A stretch of DNA of 64,000 bases from Lachnospiraceae bacterium UBA3282 (GTDB taxonomy: Bacteria; Bacillota; Clostridia; Lachnospirales; Lachnospiraceae): positions 41,387 to 105,386 of the forward strand of contig DETS01000031.1 of assembly GCA_002361735.1 (NCBI GenBank), given 5' to 3'. Made by a program: the position numbers and the translations under genes. Position 1 is the stretch's first letter. Each line of letters starts with the position of its first letter. Of this stretch, positions 36,449 to 45,357 are shown piece after piece. The notes under the pieces are model-generated. The model ran no database searches and had not been told where the DNA came from. It saw only the letters and a list, made by a program, of their open reading frames with translations.

Positions 36449-37687
36449 CTATCCCTTCAAAATCCGCCGCTGTCTAACCACGGCCGCCAGAAACAGAAAT
36501 GCCGCCAGCCATACGATGACCGCCGCTCCCGCACCGCGCGCATCCCTCTCCCAAAAACCACTCTCCACCAACCGTGCAGCCGCACCCGCGGGGAGAAATC
36601 CTCCCACAGACCGGAGCCGCTGCGGAAAAAAGGCGCTCGGATAAAAATATCCCGCAAGATACGCCATCCCCACGCCGACAAGCAGCTGCAGCATCAGCCC
36701 ATTCACGATTCCGTCCGCCACTTCATACAGGAAAAACTGAAGCGCCGCAAACATTGCCGCCGCTGAAAAAAACGCGGGAAGCAGCGCAAGAAAAGGCGCT
36801 GCGCCCATGCCTTCCCACTCCGGCAGCGAAAAAAGCTCCCGTTCCAGCCCCTGCGCCAACAAACAGACTGGAAGAAAAAAGCCCGCGCACAAAAAAAACA
36901 GATATGCCAGATACTCTCCCGCCACCTGCGAAAGCGCTCCCACGCCACCTGCCTTTAGCATCCTCGCCAGAGCGCTCTTGCGGGAAAGGAAAAAGACGCC
37001 GCCGGAAAGTCCCGCCAGAAGCGGCAGCAGAAGAACGATCCTGCAAACATAATATGCTTCCAGGCTGAGCCCTTCTGCGTAGCCCAGAAGCTCCACCTCG
37101 CTGAAACCGCTGCGGGAAAGCACCAGATTGATCAGCATGAGATTCAGCTTGTCCGTCTCTGAGCCGACCCGGTCCGCGCTTCCGTTATCATAGAGCACAC
37201 GCTGCATTCCGTAAATCGCGCTCTGGGAAGCCGTCACCAGTGTGGAGGCAACATCCGCGATTTCTCCCATCACCGTATATCCCAGCTGCGTCTGTCCCGC
37301 GTCCGCCGAATATGTGACACGCGTGTCATTACCTCCATAGATAATGGCATCCAAAAAGTCATCCGGCACCCGCACCACGGCTGTCAGTTCTCCCCGCGCA
37401 AGCGCCGCCTCCGCCTCTGTCTCCGTCATCTCAACCAATTCAATCATCAGACGGGAATCATCCACCGTCTGCAGCGCGGCAAAGCCGAAGCCCAGATAAG
37501 AGCCTGAGACATCCCCCACCAGCCCGATCCGATATCTCTGCTGTCCTTCGCCCGCCCCCTGTGTGACGAGCACGGCTGCCAGAATACCCACGCAGGAACA
37601 GATCGCCAGGCCGATCCCTGTCTGCAGCGGCAGCAGACGGCAGACGCGCTTTAATTGTGCCAAAAAATAACCTGCCATCCTTCTCAT
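36449..37687 (-). CDS. ABC-2 type transporter permease
   Basis: A 412-residue permease with an N-terminal membrane helix (about 23-43), an extracytoplasmic domain (about 45-220) and about six C-terminal membrane segments. Its architecture matches the next gene, so the pair probably forms a heterodimer with the upstream ATPase. The ATG directly follows the ATPase stop (TAAATG), and GGAGG lies within the end of the ATPase coding region, eight bases upstream, giving translational coupling. Substrate is unknown. Confidence 0.82.
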   Translation of the reverse strand: MRRMAGYFLAQLKRVCRLLPLQTGIGLAICSCVGILAAVLVTQGAGEGQQRYRIGLVGDVSGSYLGFGFAALQTVDDSRLMIELVEMTETEAEAALARGELTAVVRVPDDFLDAIIYGGNDTRVTYSADAGQTQLGYTVMGEIADVASTLVTASQSAIYGMQRVLYDNGSADRVGSETDKLNLMLINLVLSRSGFSEVELLGYAEGLSLEAYYVCRIVLLLPLLAGLSGGVFFLSRKSALARMLKAGGVGALSQVAGEYLAYLFFLCAGFFLPVCLLAQGLERELFSLPEWEGMGAAPFLALLPAFFSAAAMFAALQFFLYEVADGIVNGLMLQLLVGVGMAYLAGYFYPSAFFPQRLRSVGGFLPAGAAARLVESGFWERDARGAGAAVIVWLAAFLFLAAVVRQRRILKG

Positions 37688-38380
37688 TTACAAAGCCTCC
37701 GCCAGCTTATGGACATCGCCGTCGTATTCATAGGGATGCAGGCTGCCTTCCTTTAGAATCAAACACTTGTCACACAGCGCAAGATCCTGCACATCATGGG
37801 TCGTAAGCAGGAGGATGCCGCCCGCCTCCTTGTATGCCGTCAGGCAGCGGATGATATTCTCCTTACAGACCAGATCCAGAGCTGCCGAAGGCTCGTCGAG
37901 CACCAGAATCCCCGGGCGGGAGGCCATCGCGCAGGCAAGAGACAGTCTCTTTCTCATGCCGCCCGACAGTTTGCGCACGGGCGTCTTTAAGAAACCGTCT
38001 ATCCCCAAGAAGGCAAGAACGCCTCCCGCAAGCTCACGCTTTAAGGTCTCCTTATCATGCCACATCCGCAGGTTATCCCAAGCGGAAAGCTCCTCCATCA
38101 GCGGATCCTCCTGCGGTACATAGCCGAGCACCTTCGGAATCCGCCCGGGATAACGCAGAAGCTCCGCCTCCCCATAAAAAAAGGAGCCGCCATCCGCCCT
38201 GCGCACGCCCGACAGAATCGACAAAAGCGTCGATTTTCCGCTGCCGTTTCCGCCAAGAATGCCCACACACTGCCCGCTCTCAGCCATAAAGGCGACATCC
38301 GTAAGTACCTGCTTCTTTCCGTAAGCCTTACGGATCCCCTGCACTTGTATTGTCATTTTCGTTTTCATTTCCTGCGCCAT
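37688..38380 (-). CDS. ABC transporter ATP-binding protein
   Basis: A 230-residue ATPase with Walker A GGNGSGKST (near residue 44), Q-loop YVPQEDPLM (near 90), signature LSGGMRKRLSLA (near 138), Walker B ILVLDEPSAALD (near 158) and switch His in LTTHD (near 193). It lacks the C-terminal domain of the polysaccharide-export ATPase Wzt elsewhere in the window, so it serves a separate exporter formed with the two following ABC-2 permeases. An alternative start six codons in is possible. The SGNH lipoprotein gene lies upstream on the same strand, 65 bases away. Confidence 0.9.
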   Translation of the reverse strand: MAQEMKTKMTIQVQGIRKAYGKKQVLTDVAFMAESGQCVGILGGNGSGKSTLLSILSGVRRADGGSFFYGEAELLRYPGRIPKVLGYVPQEDPLMEELSAWDNLRMWHDKETLKRELAGGVLAFLGIDGFLKTPVRKLSGGMRKRLSLACAMASRPGILVLDEPSAALDLVCKENIIRCLTAYKEAGGILLLTTHDVQDLALCDKCLILKEGSLHPYEYDGDVHKLAEAL

Positions 38381-38445
38381 CCGCCTATCCCTTTCGTCTG
38401 CAGCGCATCTTACTGTCCATCGCCGCCTGCCGCAGCTTTACCGAC

Positions 38446-39438
38446 TTACCGCTGCTGTCCCGTCAGCGCCTTTTTCACCGCCTCCGCGATACAAACCATT
38501 CCGTCCGCCGTGGGATGCACCCCGTCAGTCGTCATCTCTCCCAGATTGTCTATCGTGACACCGCAGTTTTGCAGATCGATTACGCCAAGCCCTCTTGTCT
38601 TTGCGATTTTCTCGATGGTTCCGCTGTAATCCGCCGCCGTAAGATCATCCCCGTTCACAAAATCCACATACGGCGTTTCCGTTCCGTAATCTCCCACCGG
38701 AAGCAGGGTACAGCAGTAGATTTCCGCCGGCGGATACTTTGCCTGAAGCTTATCCAGCATAAGCGAGTAGGCATCGCTAAAGGCTTCTATCTCCCCTTCC
38801 TCCACCAGCATAGTACCGTCATTTTCCCCCATCGGGACCGTATTCAGCAGGTCGTTGGTGCCCAAATAGATCAGGATGATATCCGGACACATCCCCTCCG
38901 GTCCCATGAGCGCACCGGTGCGCAGTTCATTGACGGCGCAGCGCGGATCCTCCATGCCCGTGGAATCTCCGGAAACAGTAGCCCCCGCATTGGAATCGTT
39001 TTTGCAAAGAGTAAGTTCCAAGTCATTCACGACCTGATGCCACCAGGTATCCTCCACCGCCTGCACCGCCCCATAATCCGGGAAAAAAACGGCGTACCCT
39101 TCCGGATTATGACCGCGGAAGGTGGAAATGCTGTCCCCGAAGATGGAAATCGATTTTCCCTCAAGCAGCGTAGCTTTCTCTCCCGCGGTTTCCCCGCTGT
39201 CCGCCTCCGTTTTTTCGGAGGCTGTCTCTGCGCTCACGCTATCCGTGTTTGCTTTTTCGGAAGCTGTTTCTGCACTCTCCCGCACACTGTCCTCACTCGC
39301 CTTTTCGGAAGCTGTTTCCGTGCTTTCCTGCCCTGCCCGGCCACTGTCCTGTACCGTTGTCTCCGCGCTGCCTCCGCAGCCCGCAAACATCAGAGAGACT
39401 GCCGCCATACACACTGCCGCCATCATTCTTTTTCTCAT
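38446..39438 (-). CDS. SGNH hydrolase lipoprotein
   Basis: A 330-residue lipoprotein. The signal peptide ends in the lipobox LMFAGC (Cys21). A low-complexity spacer (about 36-90) contains three or more copies of an E-T-A-S-E-K-type unit. The SGNH domain follows: ISIFGDSIS with the catalytic Ser (near 99), YLGTNDLL with the Asn of block III (near 194), and DGVHPTADG with the Asp/His pair near residue 308. It is therefore a complete SGNH esterase exposed on the outer face. It may de-acetylate surface glycan or peptidoglycan; the substrate is inferred only from setting. It lies 65 bases upstream of the ABC-2 operon. Confidence 0.88.
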   Translation of the reverse strand: MRKRMMAAVCMAAVSLMFAGCGGSAETTVQDSGRAGQESTETASEKASEDSVRESAETASEKANTDSVSAETASEKTEADSGETAGEKATLLEGKSISIFGDSISTFRGHNPEGYAVFFPDYGAVQAVEDTWWHQVVNDLELTLCKNDSNAGATVSGDSTGMEDPRCAVNELRTGALMGPEGMCPDIILIYLGTNDLLNTVPMGENDGTMLVEEGEIEAFSDAYSLMLDKLQAKYPPAEIYCCTLLPVGDYGTETPYVDFVNGDDLTAADYSGTIEKIAKTRGLGVIDLQNCGVTIDNLGEMTTDGVHPTADGMVCIAEAVKKALTGQQR

Positions 39439-39473
39439 TTGCCTTCACCCTCATAACAACCGTTATTATATTT

Positions 39474-40454
39474 TTACTTTTTCTTGAACATCGACTGTCT
39501 CGCGCCGTGCATCTGCCTGTGCTTTAAGACATCGTCCACAGCGTCCATACGCAGTCCCGCATCGATAAAATCACAATTCTTACAAAAGGGATAATTGTGC
39601 CTGCCCGCGGCGATCGCCTCCCGCAGTTTCCTGTATTTTTCGCTGTTCCAACCTTCCCGCAAGGGCGTCGTATTCAGATCCGCCAGTTCCGTGACCTCGA
39701 AATTATCACAGCAGCAGATTCCCAGCTTGCCAAAAGGCGTGATCCACACATCGGTAAAGGGCATCAGGCAGGTCTCCTTGATGATCTTTCCCTTAGACTG
39801 CTTATTGGGAGCACTGCCCGCACGGTTTGTCAGCACTTCTTTCAGATAGCGGATCTGCACCAGAATATCTACATCCCGAAACTCATCCGGATGCGCCTTC
39901 ACATAGTCATGAATCATCTGCACATTGTCGTGCATCTTCATCTCCAGCCCATAATTATTGATGATGAGCTGATCCACATAAGGGACGATCTGTTTCACCT
40001 TGTCCACGTTGAGGAGCAGACCGTTGGTGGACATAAAGATAAAGGCGTCGGGAAGCTGCTCTCTGGCATATTTGTGAAATTCCACGATGCGCGTATCAAG
40101 CCACGGTTCATTGTTGCCGTAGAGCGTCAGATGCCCCTTGTAATTCCAGTCACGAAGCTGGTCGATGATGGAGTGGTAAAGCGCGTCATCCATTTTTTTA
40201 TAAGGACGTTTTTCCGCATGAATATTAGCGGTACAAAATTCGCAGGTGCTGTTGCAGCGGTTCACCGTCTCCAGATTCACCACCAGCGGATGCGGCGCCT
40301 CCTCATGACTCATGAAATAATCGATATACCCTTTCTGGGATCTCCTGCGGCTGATAAACTGCAGTTTCAGATAGCTCTCACTGGAAATTTGGGGCAGATA
40401 TTTTTTGGCGTTCCACCCGATCACGCCGCCGAAATTGTGTACTCTGATTGGCAT
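39474..40454 (-). CDS. Radical SAM/SPASM protein
   Basis: A 326-residue radical SAM enzyme. The iron-sulfur motif is CNSTCEFC (Cys67, Cys71, Cys74), followed by LTLYGNNEPWLD and FMSTNGLLL strands of the barrel. A SPASM-like C-terminus has CCCDN and CKNCDF cysteines for auxiliary clusters. SPASM proteins act on peptides or on aminoglycoside/glycan substrates. No small precursor-peptide gene was seen beside it, and the locus is one for glycans, so a carbohydrate or lipid substrate is possible. GGAG lies seven bases before the ATG at 40454; an upstream extension into the palindrome was rejected. Downstream of the DUF6044-like gene. Confidence 0.85.
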   Translation of the reverse strand: MPIRVHNFGGVIGWNAKKYLPQISSESYLKLQFISRRRSQKGYIDYFMSHEEAPHPLVVNLETVNRCNSTCEFCTANIHAEKRPYKKMDDALYHSIIDQLRDWNYKGHLTLYGNNEPWLDTRIVEFHKYAREQLPDAFIFMSTNGLLLNVDKVKQIVPYVDQLIINNYGLEMKMHDNVQMIHDYVKAHPDEFRDVDILVQIRYLKEVLTNRAGSAPNKQSKGKIIKETCLMPFTDVWITPFGKLGICCCDNFEVTELADLNTTPLREGWNSEKYRKLREAIAAGRHNYPFCKNCDFIDAGLRMDAVDDVLKHRQMHGARQSMFKKK

Positions 40455-40481
40455 ATGATGACTCCTTTCTGTACTCACACA

Positions 40482-40605
40482 GGATTGATATTTCTGTCGC
40501 AGGCACGCTCTCGCTGCCTTCCGCTCGCAACGGTACATAATATGCCAAAGAACGGCATATAAGTACCGGCGGCTCCAGAGCACCTGCTTACAGAAATATC
40601 AATCC
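40482..40605. repeat. 124-base intercistronic palindrome
   Basis: Perfect 16-base arms GGATTGATATTTCTGT (40482-40497) and ACAGAAATATCAATCC (40590-40605) enclose a further imperfect stem (GCAGG, GCTCT) and a centre GGTAC/GTACC with ATATGCC/GGCATAT. The right arm contains the last codons and stop of the DUF6044-like gene, so the left arm is an inverted copy of a gene end. No T tract follows. Confidence 0.85.
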
Positions 40606-42464
40606 AGCATCCGTGTATGATAAACATAAACTGACATACTCCCGTCCTCTGCGGTATACTCCCCCACTCGGGACAACCCGACTTCCTCCGCGTTGGAGAG
40701 TTTAATCCTGGAAAAAAGATATTTCCCGTCAAGGTCCGCAAACGCTTCCCCATCCATATAAATGCGGTCATCCGTTGCATACACCGTCTTGGTGGCGCTC
40801 ACGATGCTTAAGTCCGTCCCGGAGTACAGATAGGCTCTCGCGCCCCAATCGTCATAATAGATCCCGGTCGCCTCCACCCGCTCCAGCGCCGGAGCAATGA
40901 TCTTACGGAACTCTTCCTTGTACTGCTGGGAATAAAAGCCCAGATAACCGTCAAGCGTAGCGATTCCGTTATACTCAAGCACCGCCGGGTGGAACCCGTA
41001 GGCTGCCGACCACTCGCCCTGATAGCCGATGTCCTCCTTAATCTCCTCAAACAGCTCCTTGGCATAAAACTGTTCATAGGAAAGCTCATCCACTTCCTGT
41101 CCGTGGAAATGCTCGTAAGCCCTGTTATAACAGGTATGATATAAATCATTATAGCGGTTCGGCGTCAGGATCACCGTCAGCAGCGCAAGGCAGACAATAC
41201 CGTTTGCCAGCCACACCCGCCAAATCCCTCCTTCGTAAAGCTTACACAGCACTGTAAATAACGCGGCGTACCAAAGGAAGGGATTGAAAAAGACAGTGCG
41301 GTTAAACTGCCAGCCCTCAAGCGGCGGAATCAGACGTTCCACAAGCGAGCGCAGCGGTTCGTAGTCATAAAGACCGTACACCACACAGTTAAAAACGATA
41401 AAGACTATCAGCAAATTGAAGGGATCCCGAAACATTCGCTTCCATTCCCGTTTTATTGCATAACATCCGTTATTTATGATAAAATAAAGGCCGCAGACGG
41501 GAAGAACCACCTTTGCGTGCACGCTGTCCGCATGAAAGATACCCGCCTTGAAAACCTCCGCGATCTCTGAGAGGATCTCCGCCGGGGAAAGGCTGGGATT
41601 CACGATGGAGGCGCGGATCGTCACCTCGTCACTGAAAAGCATCTGCCCGAACAGCCGATATTCACACGCCACATAACCTGCAGCCAGTACAAGAAGCGCA
41701 AGCAGCATCCGCAGAACCGCCTGCCCGTCGCAGCGGCTCGCCCGATCCTGCCGCCCCTCTCCCGCATTGTTCTGCACCGTTCCTTCCTCACTGCGCTGCC
41801 TGCTGCGTGACCGCCGATACAGCAGCCTGCCAAACAGCCACAAAACAAACAGCGCCAAGTATCCCAAAATAAAAATGCCGTGGTAAGAAAAATAGGATAC
41901 CAGCGGGTAAGCAAACAGCGCCGGATACCACCATACCGCCGCCTTTTGCCCGCGGTAGATCCTGATCAGGATAAAAACACACAGCGGAATCGAGGCGAAG
42001 GCAAAACCAAAAGCCGGAAAAAACCAGAGTGCGCCATAGCAAAGCCCCGTCATAAACACGATCGGGCGGACCCGCAGGTACCGTTCGCCAAGAAGTTCTT
42101 TTGCCGGCAGCCAAAATGAGAACATCCCCAACAGGATCTTTCCCAAAATGCCCAGGATATAGGCTGTGTAGGTCGGGAAAATCATATAGAGCACACTGTA
42201 AAGCGAAAATTCCGAAGGCAGCATATCTCTGCTTATGCCTCCCAAAAACGGCACATCCACACCGTGTTTCCAAAAAGAATCCGTGTTTTTCAACATCTGA
42301 AACTGCGCCAGAAACAGATCCATATTGTCATGGACACCGATATAACTGCGCTCCCCGTATGCGAAAAACACCGCTGCCGTAAACAACGGGAACCCGATGA
42401 CCGGAAACAGGAACCAATATTTTGTTAACCATCGAAACCATTTTTGTTCGGTCAATTTTTTCAT
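40599..42464 (-). CDS. DUF6044-like polytopic membrane protein
   Basis: A 621-residue membrane protein with about ten membrane segments through residue 430 and a large extracytoplasmic C-terminal domain (about 440-621). The first outer loop (GVHDNMDLFLAQFQML near 43) contains the acidic residues expected of GT-C-like enzymes, and the shape fits the uncharacterised DUF6044/YkoS group. Family assignment is by resemblance. AAAGGA lies ten bases before the ATG. It follows a GtrA-like gene by 41 bases, and its stop is part of a long palindrome. A role in moving or adding sugars outside the membrane is inferred. Confidence 0.7.
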   Translation of the reverse strand: MKKLTEQKWFRWLTKYWFLFPVIGFPLFTAAVFFAYGERSYIGVHDNMDLFLAQFQMLKNTDSFWKHGVDVPFLGGISRDMLPSEFSLYSVLYMIFPTYTAYILGILGKILLGMFSFWLPAKELLGERYLRVRPIVFMTGLCYGALWFFPAFGFAFASIPLCVFILIRIYRGQKAAVWWYPALFAYPLVSYFSYHGIFILGYLALFVLWLFGRLLYRRSRSRQRSEEGTVQNNAGEGRQDRASRCDGQAVLRMLLALLVLAAGYVACEYRLFGQMLFSDEVTIRASIVNPSLSPAEILSEIAEVFKAGIFHADSVHAKVVLPVCGLYFIINNGCYAIKREWKRMFRDPFNLLIVFIVFNCVVYGLYDYEPLRSLVERLIPPLEGWQFNRTVFFNPFLWYAALFTVLCKLYEGGIWRVWLANGIVCLALLTVILTPNRYNDLYHTCYNRAYEHFHGQEVDELSYEQFYAKELFEEIKEDIGYQGEWSAAYGFHPAVLEYNGIATLDGYLGFYSQQYKEEFRKIIAPALERVEATGIYYDDWGARAYLYSGTDLSIVSATKTVYATDDRIYMDGEAFADLDGKYLFSRIKLSNAEEVGLSRVGEYTAEDGSMSVYVYHTRMLD

Positions 42465-42482
42465 GTTTTCTGATTCCTTTTC

Positions 42483-42522
42483 AGAGGATCTTTGATCCTC
42501 TAAAGTTAATCGCGAAGCGATT
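42483..42522. repeat. Two small hairpins between GtrA-like and DUF6044-like genes
   Basis: AGAGGATC-TTT-GATCCTCT (42483-42501) is a perfect hairpin, and AATCGCGAAGCGATT (42508-42522) is a second one that contains the GtrA-like stop. They are much shorter than the other palindromes. Confidence 0.6.
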
Positions 42523-42967
42523 TACTTTTGCGGAACACAAACAACTTCTGTCCAAAAAAGTTCATCACGATAAAGATCCCCATGCCAAAGATCATAGCGA
42601 TATTTTCAAACAATGCCTGCGACAGCCCGCCGCCTTCCGACAGCCCCGTAAGCTCGATGAGCTTGGTAACCAGCGGTTTTGCCACACTGAAAGAGACCAG
42701 ATAGCACACAATGATGTTAAGCGCGAAACGCCAAGGCAGCCACTTGTCCCGCTCCTCCACCTTAAAGGTCAGTTTCGCGTTCGCGTGATAGGAAAAAACG
42801 CTGCCGATAAAGTAAGAAATCCCACTGGAGAGCCAGTAATTCATATGGATCAGGTTATAGAGCAGCGCCATGATCACCCAGCCGAGAAACGTATTGATCA
42901 CGCCCACCATCCCAAAGTGTATGACCTCCATTATAAAATCTTTGTATTTTTCAAATAATGTCTTCAT
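42506..42967 (-). CDS. GtrA-like small membrane protein
   Basis: A 153-residue protein with four membrane segments, beginning FGMVGVINTFLGWVI (near 18), and the typical YWLSSGISYFIGSVFSYHANAKLTF block (cited in part). GtrA proteins are proposed to flip polyprenyl-phosphate sugars, or to help do so, for outside glycosylation. Polyprenyl-phosphate GT2 proteins encoded at 50310 and 59628 could make its substrate, and polytopic transferases around it could use it. AGGA stands seven bases before the ATG. Its C-terminal codons form a small hairpin. Confidence 0.85.
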   Translation of the reverse strand: MKTLFEKYKDFIMEVIHFGMVGVINTFLGWVIMALLYNLIHMNYWLSSGISYFIGSVFSYHANAKLTFKVEERDKWLPWRFALNIIVCYLVSFSVAKPLVTKLIELTGLSEGGGLSQALFENIAMIFGMGIFIVMNFFGQKLFVFRKSKSLRD

Positions 42968-43022
42968 CCGCGTATCCTGTTCCGTTCTGCCTCTATTTCC
43001 GACCTTCTTCTCTGCCTATTTC

Positions 43023-44558
43023 TCAGTCAGCTTCCTTTTCCCGATTTCCTTCGATTCCGTATTCCGCCGCATAGCGCTCCATCCAGAGCGGACGCTCGAT
43101 CGAGACCACGCTCCGTTTCCCGTAAAACCTGCCTGTCACCTGATTGGTGTATGCGTCCTTATCCTCCGTGACGGACATGTGCATCAGCGGTCCCTGTTTA
43201 TCGTTGATACCGGGAATAACCGCATCCGTCATCCTGTCATCTTCCAAAAGCCGCGTCTGCAGCTCCATCTGCTCCTGAAAATCTGCCGCCTGTCCGCTAG
43301 TTATGTAAACCAGTGCTTCGTAGGAGGTACAACGCTTGATCCCGCTCCGATTCAACAACCCGAGCACGGCACAGACCACCAGCCCGGCAGCCACCACACC
43401 CCAAAAAACCTTTTGCGGCGCACCGGCCTGTTCCCGCTTTTTCAGACGGGCGGTAAGGCAGTCCGCCGCCATCAACAAAAGAAATGCTGCCGTCAGCAAA
43501 AAAATCAGATAATTCGTGTTGGGCACGCCTTTTGAGACCGTTACCCCCGCATAGAGTTCCGGCGCCTGCATCGCACTGTATAGGCAGAAAAGCATTACGC
43601 CCAGCAAAGGGGGATAAGGAATGGCAAGCCGCTCCTTTCGCTGCCAAAGTATCATCATAAAAAGCAGAAACAAAAACAGCAAGCCCACCAATGCCAGCGG
43701 TCTCTCCTTTGCATAAACGCCGATATCCGTTATCGCGTGCACAAAACAGCCGCCGATCGTCTTGATCGCCTTCACCGCAGAAAAGCCGAAGTCATTTCCG
43801 CCGCGCACCAGATTCCCCGGCGCTTTCATGCTCACCACAAGACCGACCAGTTCTGTCAGCATGGGAATACCCAGCCGGAGGATCCGCCTGTCCTTCCGAA
43901 AAAATAAGCCCCACGCACAGGCATAAAACGCCGCGATCAAAGCAAACAGCGCGGCCTGATAGTTAGAGCCGCCAAGCAGCGTCATAAAAATCAGAATACC
44001 GGCAAAGGTACGCCATCGATAACTCTCACCGTATCGAAGCAGCCATACCGTCAGCACCTGGCACATGGCAAAGGGCAGCATATAATGCGCACACCCGTTG
44101 AACCAGTAAATAGAGGATCTGGTATTGGGAATAAATTCAATGCTGATGATGAGAAACCACACCGCAATCAGCAGACAGCTAAAGCCGCCAAAGCCGAGCT
44201 TCCTGCATAAGACTTCACGGAACAGATATGCGGTACTGGCAATCCACAAAAAGAGCATCAAAACGGCCACTATGACATATGCCTTATCATGAAACACTTC
44301 GGGCTGCAGCGTAAACACCGCGATGCTGAACCAGGTTCCCTGCCAGCCGCCGTAAAACTCTCTAACGGTCTGACACATACCCTTAAACACCTCCACCGGG
44401 GAATGTGTGCTCATCCACGCCGTCCTGGTGTAGAGACCGTATCCGTAATCGTCCCCGCTCGCCCGATTGACTCCCGTCAGATACACGATCGGCAGTAACA
44501 ATATCATAAAAACGATCACGCTGATGCCAGCCGCGATCTTCTGTTTCTTTTCCGTCAT
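43023..44558 (-). CDS. DUF6056-like polytopic membrane protein
   Basis: A 511-residue membrane protein with about eleven membrane segments. The first outer loop has the RASGDDYGYGLYTRTAW segment (near residue 30), with the Asp pair characteristic of DUF6056 proteins and other GT-C-like glycosyltransferases. A soluble C-terminal domain follows from about residue 410. The ATG at 44558 has GGAG seven bases upstream; two earlier in-frame starts are less well supported. It lies upstream of the GtrA-like gene on the same strand, consistent with a lipid-linked sugar pathway. Transfer activity is inferred only. Confidence 0.7.
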   Translation of the reverse strand: MTEKKQKIAAGISVIVFMILLLPIVYLTGVNRASGDDYGYGLYTRTAWMSTHSPVEVFKGMCQTVREFYGGWQGTWFSIAVFTLQPEVFHDKAYVIVAVLMLFLWIASTAYLFREVLCRKLGFGGFSCLLIAVWFLIISIEFIPNTRSSIYWFNGCAHYMLPFAMCQVLTVWLLRYGESYRWRTFAGILIFMTLLGGSNYQAALFALIAAFYACAWGLFFRKDRRILRLGIPMLTELVGLVVSMKAPGNLVRGGNDFGFSAVKAIKTIGGCFVHAITDIGVYAKERPLALVGLLFLFLLFMMILWQRKERLAIPYPPLLGVMLFCLYSAMQAPELYAGVTVSKGVPNTNYLIFLLTAAFLLLMAADCLTARLKKREQAGAPQKVFWGVVAAGLVVCAVLGLLNRSGIKRCTSYEALVYITSGQAADFQEQMELQTRLLEDDRMTDAVIPGINDKQGPLMHMSVTEDKDAYTNQVTGRFYGKRSVVSIERPLWMERYAAEYGIEGNREKEAD

Positions 44559-44719
44559 GCGTTTTCTCCTGCCCGACAACATGATCTTTCTTTCCACTTG
44601 CCAAATGCGGTCCGCTTCCCTATAATAAAAAACAACCGACATTATGTATTAGTATACACAATCCCGGTCGATTTATCAACAAGGAGACTTATGTGAGATG
44701 CTCCGGAACAGAGGTTTTT

Positions 44720-45118
44720 ATGCAGACATTCAAAATCCATCACATCGGTTATCTGGTCAAAAAAATGGAGGCGGCGAAGCAGACCTTTGAAGCGCTCGGC
44801 TACCTCCCGGAACAAGATACCGTCTACGATCCCGGCCGCGATGTGGACATCTGTTTTCTGCAAAAGGACGGCTATCGCGTCGAGCTGGTCTCCCCCGTCT
44901 CGGAACACTCCGTGGTGGCGGGCCTGCTCAAAAAATATAAAAACTGCCCCTACCACATCTGTTACGAGGTCGAGGATTACGAGAGTGCAAGCGCCGCCCT
45001 GTCCGCGGCAGGTTTTCTGGCAATTGACACGCCCGCCGAGGCGCCCGCTATGGGGAACCGCAAAGTCGCCTTTTTTTCCGGCCCCGCGATCGGCATGGTG
45101 GAAGTCCTGCTGCCCTAG
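44720..45118 (+). CDS. VOC (glyoxalase/epimerase superfamily) protein
   Basis: A 132-residue single-domain VOC protein starting MQTFKIHHIGYLVKKME, with a metal-binding His in the HHIGYLV strand, Glu in VELVSP (near 59), His in CPYHICYEV (near 77) and Glu in VEVLLP at the C-terminus. Methylmalonyl-CoA epimerases and glyoxalases share this pattern. The ATG at 44720 has GAGG five bases upstream; a GTG at 44693 also has GGAG six bases upstream, adding nine residues. Its end overlaps the end of the convergent ACP gene by four bases. With FkbH and ACP opposite, it could act on a three-carbon acyl intermediate; this is inference. Confidence 0.8.
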   Translation: MQTFKIHHIGYLVKKMEAAKQTFEALGYLPEQDTVYDPGRDVDICFLQKDGYRVELVSPVSEHSVVAGLLKKYKNCPYHICYEVEDYESASAALSAAGFLAIDTPAEAPAMGNRKVAFFSGPAIGMVEVLLP

Positions 45119-45357
45119 CCGAGCTGACTGAGGATGATATCCGCCATCTCCCCCACATTCTTCATGGACACGACCTGCCCCATATTGAATTTCATGCCGA
45201 ACGCCTGCTCTACCGCCGCCAGCAGATTGATGTGCTCCAGAGAGTCCCATTCCTCGATATCATCCGCCGTGGTCTGATCCGTCACCGTGATCTCCTCGTC
45301 ATCGAACACATCCCGAAATACCTCATTTAACTTTTCAAACACTTCTTCTCTGCTCAT
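45115..45357 (-). CDS. Acyl carrier protein
   Basis: An 80-residue carrier protein with the 4'-phosphopantetheine site DSL (EEWDSLEHINLL; Ser39) and four-helix character. It is a dedicated carrier rather than the fatty-acid one, because its gene overlaps the FkbH-like gene by four bases (ATGA) and no fatty-acid genes are near. FkbH-type enzymes load such carriers with a three-carbon glyceryl group from 1,3-bisphosphoglycerate. It shares its last four bases with the convergent VOC gene. Confidence 0.93.
   Translation of the reverse strand: MSREEVFEKLNEVFRDVFDDEEITVTDQTTADDIEEWDSLEHINLLAAVEQAFGMKFNMGQVVSMKNVGEMADIILSQLG

Noticed and set aside
37688..38380. Second Wzt for polysaccharide export
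   Set aside because: It lacks a C-terminal glycan-binding domain and is followed by ABC-2 permeases with large outer domains rather than a Wzm-like permease.
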